A stretch of DNA of 64,000 bases from Tubulanus polymorphus. Lineage: Eukaryota; Nemertea; Palaeonemertea; Tubulaniformes; Tubulanidae. Positions 25,601 to 37,000 of the stretch are shown in pieces. The position numbers and the translations under genes were made by a program. The stretch's first letter is position 1. Each line of letters begins with the position of its first letter. The DNA lies in contig NC_134027.1 of the NCBI RefSeq assembly GCF_964204645.1, positions 9,660,485 through 9,724,484 of the forward strand, given 5' to 3'. The notes below the pieces were generated by a model. It had not been told where the DNA came from, did not search any database, and saw only the letters and a list, made by a program, of their open reading frames with translations.

Positions 25601-28600
25601 CATTGGCTCTCTACAATCAACTATATCTTACATGTATTTATCTGATCAAATATTCATTCGTATCACGTATACACTCGTCACAGTTATAATGAACAAAATT
25701 ATGTATCATATACAAATCGATATGGCTCGATTCAGTTCAGTTGCATTTAGTTATTCAGTCATATCCGCAGTCGTTTATAATTCCGGTTTACAAGTAATAG
25801 ACCCGCCGTCGGGCAATAGCTAATGAGTAAACTAACAATCATCAATATTTCAAACCCGACAACTAAGTACAGCCAAAAGAAACAAAGACACATTAAGCCG
25901 TAAATATATCATTTTACCCGATTTTACAAAGCAAATTATGATTGGACGCTAACGACGAGTTTTCTCATTTCGATGACTTCAAAAAACTAATCCTGATTAG
26001 CTTTGTAAAAAAAGTGTCGTGGAATTGATGATGTTTTACCTATTTCGAAATTGTCCCGGTGGAAAAGAATCCCATCGGCAAACTTGTGCTTTTAAAACGT
26101 GTTTCGAACGCACAATGGATCAATTGCTTTTTCGTCGATTTCAGGCGCTGAAACACCGACGCGATGTAAATAACGCGTTTCGAGTTTGGTCGAGCGTGAA
26201 CGCGCCGTCACGAAAAAACAATTGGCATAGAAAACCAAACCATATGGCAATCGGAAATAACATTTACAACGCTCCATTTTGCTAACAAAGCTCCAATCTT
26301 TCCGCGCGCAGTCACGGTCACCTCGGCAACCAGGAAAATTCATTATTTTTAGCAATTACACGATTTATCTGTAGCAATTCGCGATTTAGTGACCCAGAAA
26401 AACAATGCGACACATCTGTCGTAGGGATTGCCGAAGACGATTTTTTTGTCTTTGTATTTTTACTCCAGGTATCTATTAGTGGCCCGGTGTGAAATGTTTT
26501 AATTCCGTTTTCAACATTGGCGCCAGCCCCAGACCTGCCCGGTCGTTTATAGCTGTAATACGTGTGTCGGTCATAGTATTTCAACGCTATATCAGTATGT
26601 ACGAAGATGGAACGTGACCAAACTAATTAAGTCGGCTATATTCATTATCTTTTTTATTGGTGCACTTTTAGAATGTCATGTATCAATATCAAGTGATTTC
26701 TTTTGGCTTTTTGTGATGCGCCATTCATTTAAAAAATCGGTTCTGTACCCCCGGGAAATGTCCTAATATCAAAATGATTGTACGTCAAAGAGTTTCAAGT
26801 TGACAGTAATCGTCTGGTGTTTGTCCATCTTCGGCGTCTAACGCGTCTTCGTCGTTTACCTGTTGGTGCTTGGCGTAATTTGTCTGTTGCCAGTTCAAAT
26901 AAACTGTCACAAAATCCGGTCATTTATCGCTCATAAATTGCCCAAACACGCGCCCAAATCGCTCGTAAAACGACTTCAACACGCGTCCATATACAATCTT
27001 CACCGGAGTACCAATTTCCTTGTTACAGATACCCCATAATTAGTACAGTCGTTCGGCGTGGAAAAAAAGAATTAATTGCGAAAAAGCACTTTTTGCTCAT
27101 TTTTATATTCTGGCCCGAGGCCGACAAACGAACATTGTCGGCGTTCTCCTCCCATCGGAGTGCTTGACAAAAGCGGGCAATTCACGCACTTCCATTTACA
27201 GATTGTGTGGCGCAAATTAAAAGATGAATCAATCAAAAGAAAACCTCCGGATACGAAAATATAAATTTGACAAACGAGCCACTGCGCATGCAGTTTCCAT
27301 ATGGCGTGCTGATATTCGAAACACACCTAATTTCGGCGAAATTACGATTTTACAATTACCTTTAGTAGCTTGCCAAACATATGGAATGGAACACTCTTGA
27401 TTGCTACAAATCAGCGACGTGGCCTCTCTTGTGGGCTATTAATACCTACAGCGAATAGCCATCTAATGGAAGCGAGGCCTACCATTAATTTCGCTGCCCT
27501 TCGCACTTAGTACTTGGAATCAAGATAACATTTCGTTGATTACTATTTTTATCACGTTTTGATCATTTATTGAACATTGTTCCGATAAACAAAGGTAATT
27601 CTACGTAAAAAGTAAAATTAATCGTCGAATGAAGGCTTTGGACACGCACTCCTAGTAATCATTGTAAAATAGAAATATGCCTACGCAACTTATCTTAGTT
27701 TTCCTAGGGACACTAGGGTGTATTATCAGGCCTAATCGGGGTAAGCAACTTTGGGTGAGTGAGAATAAAGAAGGCGGTTATTTGACCAAGAGATATCGTT
27801 GAAACAAAAAAATTGTTATTGAACTTTGTTACATCATCTGCCAAGATGTCACTAAAGGATGGCTACGATGGCGTTAGATTAGAATCGATTTCTGACGAAA
27901 GATATCTTTGTGGCCAAAATTGACCGGAGTGATAGGAGAATAGCTTCGCCTTGATTAGATCACCAAATCCATACAAAAAGGACGCGTGGAAAGCCGATAT
28001 CGTGATTAAAGATGACGGCAACATACTGCCGGATAGAACGATCGACAGGAGCCCATGGTCTTCCATACAACACAAGCTGAGCGTGCGAGACACAGAAAGA
28101 ACAAAAAAAACGAAAAAAAAACTATTCCAGTCACATAAAGGGCGCGATTCATATCTGGCAAAAATCTTATTTTGCCGATCAATGAGACAGGGAAGCATCT
28201 TCAGTAATGTCATCGGCGTTTTTAAGCTGTAGTCCTTTCAAAATGCGTAAAACCGGATATTGTAGAAAGCCAGTCGTTTAAACTGGTCGACTGGAAACGG
28301 TTACGTCGCCTAATTTGTTTTCAGTTGCCAACGACACGTTCAATATGTAATTCTGTAGGGAGGGTTATCACTTTAGCGTATACGGTATGTGAATAAGCCA
28401 CGACTGCCCAAATTGTGAAGGTGTCGTATTGCTGGCATTCGCTAACATCACGAAAATAGATTCCATCGGTGACCAGATTACGCAGTATCTTTAGCTAATT
28501 TGCCGTAGCGATTACTTCGTTCAGCTCAAAAAAAACATATTGTGCTCGTCCGTCGTATACGGTATTTAGGTAATTCGAGATCGACGTAACCGAGAACGGG

Positions 28601-30339
28601 TAATTACGTAGACGGGAAGGTTTTTCGTTATCCAAATTGTCAGAGGCCGAGGTTAATTATCGGAGGGAAAACGAGTTGGTTTACCGGCAAAATGAGGCGG
28701 TGATTCTGTTTCATCCGCTGTTCAAGGTGTAGAAATAAAGACGAAATGACAATGTATACTTTGTACAAAACGCGCACATTCAACGAAACGATTGTTTAAT
28801 CGTGGACTATAAAACGATTCGTTTTAGAGTCTATGGTTTAACCTGGAAGAATGTTTCCACGAGGATGATGTTATGATCTTATTTCTCACGGAGTCATCCA
28901 GCCAAAAGAGGGATCGTTTCGAATTCCGTGATTTAGATATTCTCGGAACTAAAGTGGAGGCTTCGTTCGATTGAAATAATTGAGGGGTAGGGGTGGAAAG
29001 TTGCGTACTACCTAACGTACGTACATACAATTCTAAATGCGAATTTATTAAGGCATGTTAAATCCCAATTTATAACAAGGACAAGTATTACGTACGTAAT
29101 TATTTAATAACACGGTTCTCATTTCATGCAACACTCTTCAATTAGTAATAGTCTATCGCCCCGATAATGACTTCGCTTGTCATACGCATTATTAAGCAAC
29201 CTCTCAATCAATTAAAAAACGGCTTATTTCCGATAACAAAGATGCTTTTCATTCAAATTCGAAGAATAAAAATGTTTTATCTGCGAACACTTTAAAATTG
29301 GAAATCGCCTCCTATGTTATGGACCCAGCGACGGCTTCAAGCACCGTTTGACACTTTCGCGCAACTTGTTGGCCGGTGAAGCCCTCGAAATATGACAGCA
29401 CATTGTTTGTTCATTGAATTTCCAAATATTGTTATACATATCTCGCGTTTGGTCTTGTTTCGCGCCTGCAAATCCTTCAGGTCGGTTCTAATTACGGCGT
29501 ACCCGTTGCTGTAAGTGCGAATAATGTATAATATTTCGTTTTCGTGAGGCGACTAACTGTATCACGAAGAGGTCTACTAGTCATCGACGACAAAATCCAA
29601 GTAGTTTCAAGAGAGATGCTCGATGATGGTTTTTGTATATCATTGCTTTCTCAAGTTGATTGTGAATAGAAGAATATAGGTATTTACATCGTGAAATGCG
29701 TATTTCAGACACGTCGTTTTTTTGAACACAATATCAAGTTAAAAGTCACCGTTTACTTACGCTCTACCGATTGCTATCGAACCGATGCATTCTGAATTAC
29801 TTTTATTCATCTTTCTCTTGTATACAGTTACTTCGCGATGACAAATCACTCTTGTAACCTTTTTTGCTATTTTTTATCAAATTTCTTTTGTGTGGAGACA
29901 ATGGAATTGAAAATTCGTAATTGTCGCTTGAAAATTCGTAATTGTCGCTAATACATAAAGAACATATGCGCGCAATGAAATATTCATATATAGCTGGAAT
30001 GAATATGTCGGATGTGTATCTAGACGAAAGACTGCATGATTTCTGACATGAATTCCAATATGATAAAATCACTGAGTTTGCTATTATCTGAAATATACCT
30101 TTAATGCATTGGTCGCACTATTACGTGCCGCCTAGCTAAGATTTTTTTTAATTTTGGCATTTCCAGTGGCGTAACCCAACCTCCGACATTTCTCCAACAT
30201 CAAATAATCAACCTACATGTAATTAAGATATTTGTACCCTACAATCTTAGAAATAAATTCAGCTTCTCTAAATGACATTAGTAACATATTTGATAACTAT
30301 AAACTTCTGAATCATTTCCAGGTTAACTAAACTTCTGGT
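22696..30339. other. Long stretch without a supported gene
   Basis: No recognisable coding region, tRNA or rRNA is seen. Small direct duplications occur at about 24107-24155 (GAGGTACAACACRTCCTGG twice) and 29908-29949. Overlapping open frames on opposite strands at 26019-26355 and 27863-28232 have no domain. A CAAGATGGCCGTC box (about 24414-24426) resembles those at the left window edge. Confidence 0.4.
29908..29949. repeat. Two direct copies of a 21-bp unit
   Basis: TGAAAATTCGTAATTGTCGCT is present at 29908-29928 and repeated without change at 29929-29949. It is a recent tandem duplication. Confidence 0.9.
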
Positions 30340-30380
30340 AGATAGGGCTGTACTAATTAAAAAGTATTACAGCCCTATCT
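30340..30380. repeat. Perfect 13-bp inverted repeat (hairpin)
   Basis: AGATAGGGCTGTA (30340-30352) and TACAGCCCTATCT (30368-30380) are exact complements around a 15-nt loop. The right arm overlaps the start of the LINE-like remnant. Confidence 0.85.
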
Positions 30381-30720
30381 TCCGTAGCTATATTGATATT
30401 GTATGGGCCAACAATTTTGACGCCGCTTCCAAATCATCTAAACTTCCAAAAAAGAGTTACAAGCATCATTAACATAAGTTACTTAGTAGAGACGCAAGCT
30501 CAATATTCAAATCCGCTCAAACTTCATGCTATAAGCAACCTTCTTGTTGGGCAGTTTGTGTATTGCCATTTATACAACCACCTTCGATCTTTTCGAGCTA
30601 AACTTATCAATACACACTCGTCATACCAGCGCAAGAACTTATTTTCTTTTTATTCATTTCAATTCGAAATGTAAAAAAGAATTCATGTATAGTGTAAAGG
30701 GTCCTAAACTTTGAAATAAA
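30361..30720 (+). pseudogene. Decayed LINE (non-LTR retrotransposon) ORF2 C-terminal end
   Basis: The reading frame gives KKYYSPIFRSYIDIVWANN, then after a frameshift LNFQKRVTSIINISY and later FVYCHLYNHLRSF, then in a further frame VKGPKL followed by a stop where a Trp is expected. This is the usual order near the C-terminus of reverse transcriptases of CR1/jockey/RTE-type LINEs (YcniVW...LQKR...RiI...F.Y......kGpklWN). At least two frameshifts and one premature stop show it is dead. The upstream polymerase core is absent, so it is a 5'-truncated copy. The exact clade cannot be set by eye. Confidence 0.6.
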
Positions 30721-31397
30721 AATAGTCGGACAATATAAAACAGCAAAAGCTTGAATATTCTTAAAACGCCATTCTATCTTCACTTATTGATAACGATCAT
30801 CTTTTTTGTCGATTCAACGTGAGCTGCTTTTCAACACTTCAACACGGCGCATTTCTCACGAGTCTAAGTACTCGTCGTTCTCAAAAATCGAGTTGTACGG
30901 AAGTTTTCTCTTGACCATTCCTTTCAGGATTTCAGTTTGGCACAAGCCTTGTATAGTTTTAAAACCCCCAGCTTTATGTTACAAAATTACGTATCTATTG
31001 TCTTCTGAAATAAACACTATTCAATCTAGTTGGTCTTTTGCTCAAATGTTTATCAAATCGATCCAAGCCGGTATTTTGTTCAGTCAGTCCATCAATCAGC
31101 AAGAAAACTATAAATCAGCAAGAAAACTACCTTGAAAGTTTATTAATGCCTTAACACCTATACTGTGTATATATATATATATATATTGCTTGATATTGTC
31201 GAAAATAAATGATATACTATAAATTCTTCAATGTCAAGGATCAATAGATCTATTAAGTTATTTTGGAGTTGAATATATAGATATTTGAATTGAATTGGGC
31301 GGTAACCAGTCTATCCCCGATATAGCAATGATGTAGTGCACGGAGTGCACATCCTTTCGAAGATAATAATTGAAATCTATCAAAAATAAAGACTTAT
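30721..31397. other. Non-coding stretch after the LINE remnant
   Basis: An open frame at 30806-31135 (+) has no recognised domain. It contains a short direct duplication, ATCAGCAAGAAAACTA twice at about 31095-31130. The rest is AT-rich. Confidence 0.4.
31167..31187. repeat. (TA)n microsatellite
   Basis: About ten alternating TA dinucleotides. Confidence 0.9.
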
Positions 31398-31530
31398 GAA
31401 ATATATTCAATCACAAGATAAACGCCAAAACTCACAGTTTTTAAATTGTTATTTTGGAACGCCAATATTCATAAAGTAGTGCACATCGACTCACACAGAA
31501 CCGGCCTTAAATAAATAACGCGCATACTAG
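31398..31530 (-). repeat. Reverse copy of the 16329-16444 repeat
   Basis: Read on the minus strand it runs from TAGTATGCG through GGTTCTGTGTGAGTCGATGTG, AATATTGGCGTT and TTTTGGCGTTTAT to TTGAATATATTTC, matching the copy 15 kb away with small indels. Confidence 0.7.
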
Positions 31531-32576
31531 ATATCAATCACAAGGGCTCGCATCTGAAGTTTTTGGATGAATATTCTAAGGGTGATCTAAGCTACTATTT
31601 ACCACAAATTCCAAATACGAGCCCCTGTGCTGTGGTATCAATGGCGTCAAAAAGCGATTCTTTTGCCACAACTGTATCATAATCCGTAAGAAAACAATCG
31701 TCGGCTGGCGTTGTTTCTCTGTATTAACGACGTCTATATGTATTTATACATATATATTTATCGATCTACGTCGTATAATTTTCATTTTCATAAATCATTT
31801 TCAGTTTATTGGAAATATACACCATACATAATTATTCATTCGAGAGGCATTCGTCGGGATGTGGCGCTATTAAAATGATTTTCTCGAGTTGTGTTATTCG
31901 ACATATGCGTCCTCTCCACCACCCTTGAAGCCGCTGTAACACGCGCACCGACCGCGTCCTCATTAAGATATTGCCGAGTATTCTTATCATGGGTTGGTAA
32001 ATGTTGGCAAATTGCTACTACTGTTGCTTCGGCTTCGGCGATAAATCGCCCGACTTCATCTTAAAACGTCCACAGCTTCTATTATTTTACGTCGAACATT
32101 CGTGAAAACCGGCTCTTATGCACGAGTACGTGTATATTGCGGTCTGGTGAGTGATTTGTGACGCAAAATCACTTTTGAATTAAAGAATAATAATTATCCA
32201 GATTTGTAACATGAGAAATATAGGTACTTGTCGCAGAAATGACAGGCACTTTCCCACTCGTCATCTTCAGGCTAGTATGAACAAACGACCACCAGATGTT
32301 GAGGTACATATGGTTCTTCATTATGAAATTGAGAGACAGAAATTAAGTAATAACACGGGCAAATCTAGGAACATTTGAAGGCCGGGGTCCAGAAGAAAGT
32401 AAAAGGTATTTCTCGGATAAACAAGTCATGTCACAGACTACTAGCTGTGTCGCGGGTCCCACGCTCGATGTTCTTAACGAAATACATCCTATAGGATAAG
32501 AATTCCGAAAGGATGAGTGTCAAATTTGCAGGTTCAAACTACTTCTGTCTTGATGAAAAGGACAACCTCTTTGGAA
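31531..32576. other. Non-coding, no supported feature
   Basis: No gene is seen. The phrase AAGGCCGGGGTCCAG near 32379 repeats the left flank of the element at 32577, so a second fragment of that repeat may be present here. Confidence 0.35.
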
Positions 32577-32845
32577 AGGCCGGGGTCCGGACCCCGAGAC
32601 CACCCCCTAAATCCGCTTCTGAATAAGATTCTTCATATTGTTTTACACTACCATGTATATATTGTAAGACACGTGATTTTTTCTATAGTGTCAATGGCCT
32701 TGATCGGAATTTAGCCCAAGATTGAACACGCCGAGTAATACGTATAGCGGTATGACGCACATTACTGGAAAACATAGCAGCTTAATCCACTTAGGCTTTT
32801 CAATACATATTTCCGTGCTGCCTTTTCACTCTCGGCGTACATTAA

Positions 32846-32899
32846 CCGCCATCTTGGATTGTTTTAATATCGGTCGTAGACGTCAGCGCATTTCCGGCG
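32846..32899 (+). promoter_or_regulatory. Promoter-like cluster: YY1-, CRE- and ETS-type boxes
   Basis: CCGCCATCTTGGAT (32846-32859) resembles the YY1 site, AGACGTCAG (32878-32886) a CRE, and TTTCCGGCG (32891-32899) an ETS-family site. They lie within 55 bp in a locally CpG-rich patch about 100-155 bp upstream of the ATG at 33001. This combination is typical of TATA-less metazoan promoters. The sites are recognised by eye only. Confidence 0.4.
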
Positions 32900-33000
32900 C
32901 GCGCAGAAGATTTCGGCGTTATGGCACATTGTTCAGGATGTCGACAGTCGTTAGTCGTTAGTGGTACACCGTTGAACGCGTTTCCGTGTTTCACCTAGCA

Positions 33001-33038
33001 ATGGGAGATCAATCCGATGAAGAGATGCTCGAGTCTGG
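33001..33038 (+). CDS. Candidate first coding exon (MGDQSDEEMLESG)
   Basis: ATG at 33001 opens an acidic 13-residue peptide. The codon GGG spans a splice donor, TCTGG|GTAAAA at 33039. A promoter-like motif cluster lies upstream. The expected further exons on the plus strand were not identified. It could be a chance ORF. Confidence 0.3.
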
Positions 33039-33320
33039 GTAAAAGACGACAGTTTCTCGACGACTTAAAATGCGTTTCCGTTCCCTGAAACGGTGCAATA
33101 TACTTCAAATGATCAATCAAGAAAGCGTTACATTTTCGTGGAAGGAAGTTTCTACCTGCGCCAGATACTTCAGTTAATCTGTCATTACGTCGTCGCTGGG
33201 GCTTGCTATATCAACGAAATGCGTTTCCCGTCAACATCATCAGCAAGTATCAGCATAGTTACCATGTTTTGCAGCTCTTACAGTATAGTATGACCAAGCA
33301 GTGGTGGATTTAGAGGGTGA

Positions 33321-33425
33321 TTCCCGCGCGAGAAAACCAAACTTTTTGAATTCTCGCGCGAGAAAACCCAAATGTTTTGAATTCTCGTGCGAGAAAACCA
33401 AAAGTTTTGAATTCTCGCGCGAGAA
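33321..33425. repeat. Four TTCTCGCGCGAGAA palindromes at 30-31 bp spacing
   Basis: Copies start at 33321 (TTCCCGCGCGAGAA), 33351, 33382 (TTCTCGTGCGAGAA) and 33412. Each is a 14-bp palindrome followed by AACCAAA...TTTTGAA. The unit length of 30-31 bp is close to three helical turns, so the palindromes would face the same side. The translated peptides are artefacts. Confidence 0.85.
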
Positions 33426-33907
33426 AACCAAAAAACGGGCCAATGTGAAAATTTTTCTATCGTTGCTTTAGCCGTACAGAAAAACTTTCTAGTATGGCCC
33501 GAATCAGCCAACATACAAGTGATCTCATCTCAGGGCCGAAAAAGAAACCTGACGACATTCTTCCTTCTTTTGCTATGCAAGAGAGAAAGAAATCTGCAAT
33601 AGGTACCATCAACTTCAAAACTTAACGTTTGATTCATGATTTTGTTCAGGAGAAAGTCGATGAACTATTCTACTCAAATATTCAGGTCACAAAATATTGA
33701 GCACCATCTATGCCTTTTCTCTATCAGGATTTTTGTTCTCTAACGCAAGAAAACCTAATGGCAATACCTAAGTTTGCGAGAGAGTGATTTTTGATTCCTC
33801 CATGAACAACGGGGCGAAGTTACGCTTTTAGTGGTAAGTAGTTGTACAATAGTACCGGTGTACACATGCGACAGACGACGACCTGTGATGCAAAAAACAG
33901 AAGTTAC

Positions 33908-34018
33908 AATTAACGCCGGAAACACGGAGAAGAGTTTCTCGTCGACGGCTGTCGGCTCTAACTTCTGCTGCAGGCACAATTTCCGTAACTCCTCCACCGA
34001 CCGGTCTGTACGCGCCAT
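33908..34018 (-). CDS. Candidate first coding exon (MARTDRSVEELRKLC...)
   Basis: ATG at 34016-34018 opens 37 codons ending at a possible donor ATT|GTAACT (33907); an earlier donor is also possible. Codons are GC3-rich (GTG GAG GAG ... CTG CAG CAG AAG), unlike the surrounding AT-rich DNA. The peptide begins MARTDRSVEELRKLCLQQ and looks like the charged N-terminus of a helical protein. A CRE-type site lies 25-35 bp upstream. The protein is not recognised and later exons were not found. It is antisense to, and downstream of, the plus-strand candidate exon at 33001. Confidence 0.4.
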
Positions 34019-34042
34019 AATCGATACGTAATCATCAAAAAT

Positions 34043-34052
34043 TTACGTCACC
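34043..34052 (-). promoter_or_regulatory. CRE-type site (GGTGACGTAA)
   Basis: On the minus strand GGTGACGTAA lies 25-35 bp upstream of the ATG of the candidate exon at 34018. This is a known ATF/CREB-type half-to-full site. Confidence 0.35.
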
Positions 34053-37000
34053 TCGTTGTTGTTATTATGTTGCACCTTTGACATCGTGTACGTGCGCGAA
34101 AGTCTTTTTATTTCATTAAGAGTCTGTAAGCGTTGCCGGATGGCCTTGATATTTTTTACATACGATGCCACTACCACTGCTACGTGAGAAATATTTTAGA
34201 CCTATTCATCCGTAAAGATTCGCTAGGTTTTTATGATTTCCGATATCCTGGAAATTTCCATGCTTAATGTACAACCAGTTATAAATTTATGTATTTTGTA
34301 TTTCGATGATCATCAAATAAATTCAATCATACCAAGATATTGGTTTATGTTCAAAATATTTCATATATAAAGTATATATTTAATTGTTTTGGATTCTATA
34401 TGGAGTTCGCTTATCCGTTTGTTAAGTGAAAGTAAGATAGGAAATGGATTTCATTTTCCAGTACATTACAATCGTTGCAAATACGTTTATTGTGTTATGC
34501 CCCAGAGAAAACCCACAATATAGATCTAAAGCAACTGTTCTTTGTTTTTTTTCCTTACATCTTCATCTTCAGAGCTTTTGATAAAACGAAACTTTAGGAG
34601 GCAGGATCTACAATTCAAATACTTTTGGCGGTTAAAAAGTGTTCACGAACAAAATTTCCTTTCATCTCTGAAAAGAAACTACACCGGTATTGTTTGTTCG
34701 CATATCAGTAATTTCGAATTTCCAAGTTTGTATTGCCGATTTAAGCCGATCGAAGTGTCCCTCTTGATTGTCCCAAATGTGAGGAAGGGGACATAATAAG
34801 AAGGGCGCTTGCGAATATTCTACCACGGCGACAAGAAGTCGCACTACGCGCCGCTAGATATGTGGGCGATGGCCTTTAACTTGCGTAAACTTGAGCTTAT
34901 GAGTTGGCGCCCTACCCAAACTGTTCAGAAGCAGGACTACGTTTCGGTATGTACAATGGCCAATCATAACCGATTAATATTCTACGAACGTCCGCGGGTT
35001 GGAGAGTGTACGTCTTCAAAAAAATAATGTTAGAGTAGATCTCATAAAGGCCTGACAGTCCAACGACGAACAACACACGAACACAATATTACACCCGGCT
35101 ATGACGAAAGCCCTTGACACCGCTACATTAGTATTATCCCGTCAGCGACCGAGCGCCTGAGTCGGTATGAAAATCGGGCCGAAGATGAGGAAATGTCGTC
35201 TTCGATTTCAGCTTCAGTCTTATTGTTCGTATGAGGCGTCGGAAACGTGGTGAATATTTGATGATGAATTGTCACCGCGACTGGTGAAGGAGTTTGGATG
35301 ACGTTGTAATAGATACCGCGCTCAATTCATGCGGAGATGCTCATAGTTGCATCCTTTTGTCAGCTTCCGCGGCTTTACCTGTCATTATTCGAGTTTTTCA
35401 GAATCCTTGGGAACGTTTTGCTTTATTGCACTGGCGTTTGTTCGCAGATACCGCGCCGTTAGTCATTGCTTATGTAAATAAGACAATCGCTGCTGTAACT
35501 TGTCTGGGTCGCGCATCTGATCTGAATGAGGTCTTCTGATCACACATGTTAGTATTCAAATTGAACGTCAAAAACACTATAGCAGATATTGCAAACATAA
35601 CCTGTAAAATACTATATCATTTGCTTAGATGCTTTTCAACTGTATTTATAACTTGAGCATTTGTGAGATATACTTCTCGTCATAGGGGATAAATAGCCTC
35701 TTTGCCTCTCAAGTCACACAATGTTTCTTGACCGGGGCATTTTGGTTTTTCTTTTTTGTTTAACGTTTATTTAGGTTTAAGAAAATTGTCGACCGATATT
35801 CATATGTTTATGATAACGATTCAGTGTAATTGCCATTCGCAGATTTTTGGGAAAAGATATAAATGTGTGTTGTAACAATACCTACGACACGTGGGAAGAA
35901 CGCCAGCTTCGGATGTGAAAGTCAACTCTTTAGAGAGGCACCATGCCAAGTGACTTGTTAAACTAAACCCATGACACGAAATCATCCGATTATTTTTCTG
36001 AACGCGATCGATTATGGCCATTGTGTCAGCTTTTGTCAAAACGACTTCCTGCAATCCATATTTTCATATAACTCCCCTGATCGGTATGGTTGTTCCATCG
36101 AACCGCAGAATTTTTCAACCCATCAGGCGCGCATCCTGCGAATTTCGAAGGTAGTGCATCAGCCGGCGAGACCCGAGGACATCACGCAAAGAACGATCGT
36201 GGGATGGGAGATTCGGCGCGACGTGAAAGTACAGTTCATTGTCATGACGCCACGTCCGCTCGGAGCGGTTGAGCAGGTGACAACCGGACGACATCCGGGC
36301 ACATTCCATCGACGAAACGAATCTAAATCTTGAAAACATCGATAAAAACACTTCGCTTGAGATCAATAAGAAATTGATGTTTCCTTCAGATTCGCTCGAA
36401 CCGATAGCGACCCAGTGTTTCGTCGGTATTGATAGGCAATATATTGCAGTGTTTTTCAAATAACACTTAGTTACCCGCTGTGGCCTATTGGTTTAATGAA
36501 CATAGACTCCTACAGTTACTATATTGTTCTTTTCTTCGTGCTGATAATATTCTTATGAATACGGATACTCTTCCTATATAGCAGGGCATCTTATTATTAT
36601 CAACTTAAACTAGGTTTCCATTCTTATCCAACGTATTAGATCAGCCCCCCGAAGCTCAACATATGGTTGGTTTTAATATTCTGATACATTTCCGCGTGTA
36701 AGAAAATCCAGTGAATGAAAACGAAATATTATATAGTGCGTTCATGTTTGAGAGTCAATTACGACGCGAATAGAACTTTCCGTAGTTTTTTTGCTTGTAC
36801 AAAGAGCAATTCAATTTTATCTTCACCCGACCATCGATCTTCGTATCAAAGACGTCGATCTCGAATTCGCGTGATGGTGCTTTCGCGATCCATAAATCAG
36901 GTGAATTCGTCAACTAACACATCTGTAATGTGTTCTCTAAATCGTATTGAATTCATGTTATATTCGACGAATCTTTTTTTTCAGATTTAGATCATTTACA

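Larger units (their letters stand above)
32582..33319. mobile_element. Possible DNA element bounded by short inverted repeats
   Basis: The left boundary carries the palindrome GGGGTCCGGACCCC (32582-32595) followed by CACCCCCTAAATCCGC (32601-32616). The right boundary reads GTGGATTTAGAGGGTG (33304-33319), which matches the reverse complement of the latter at 14 of 16 bases. Such pairs suggest terminal inverted repeats around a non-autonomous insert of about 0.7 kb. The interior looks like a promoter (see 32846-33038), so the boundaries may be coincidental. Confidence 0.3.

Noticed and set aside
27863-28232. Open frames on both strands, the plus one with coding-like lysine-rich text
   Set aside because: No splice sites fit, no domain is recognised and an in-frame stop lies directly upstream.
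33321-33425. CRISPR-like regularly spaced palindromes
   Set aside because: The repeats are only 14 bp, the spacers are near-identical rather than unique, and the DNA is animal.
35971-36459. Overlapping 114-120-codon open frames
   Set aside because: Both strands are open at once in a GC-richer patch, and neither has a domain or a splice context.
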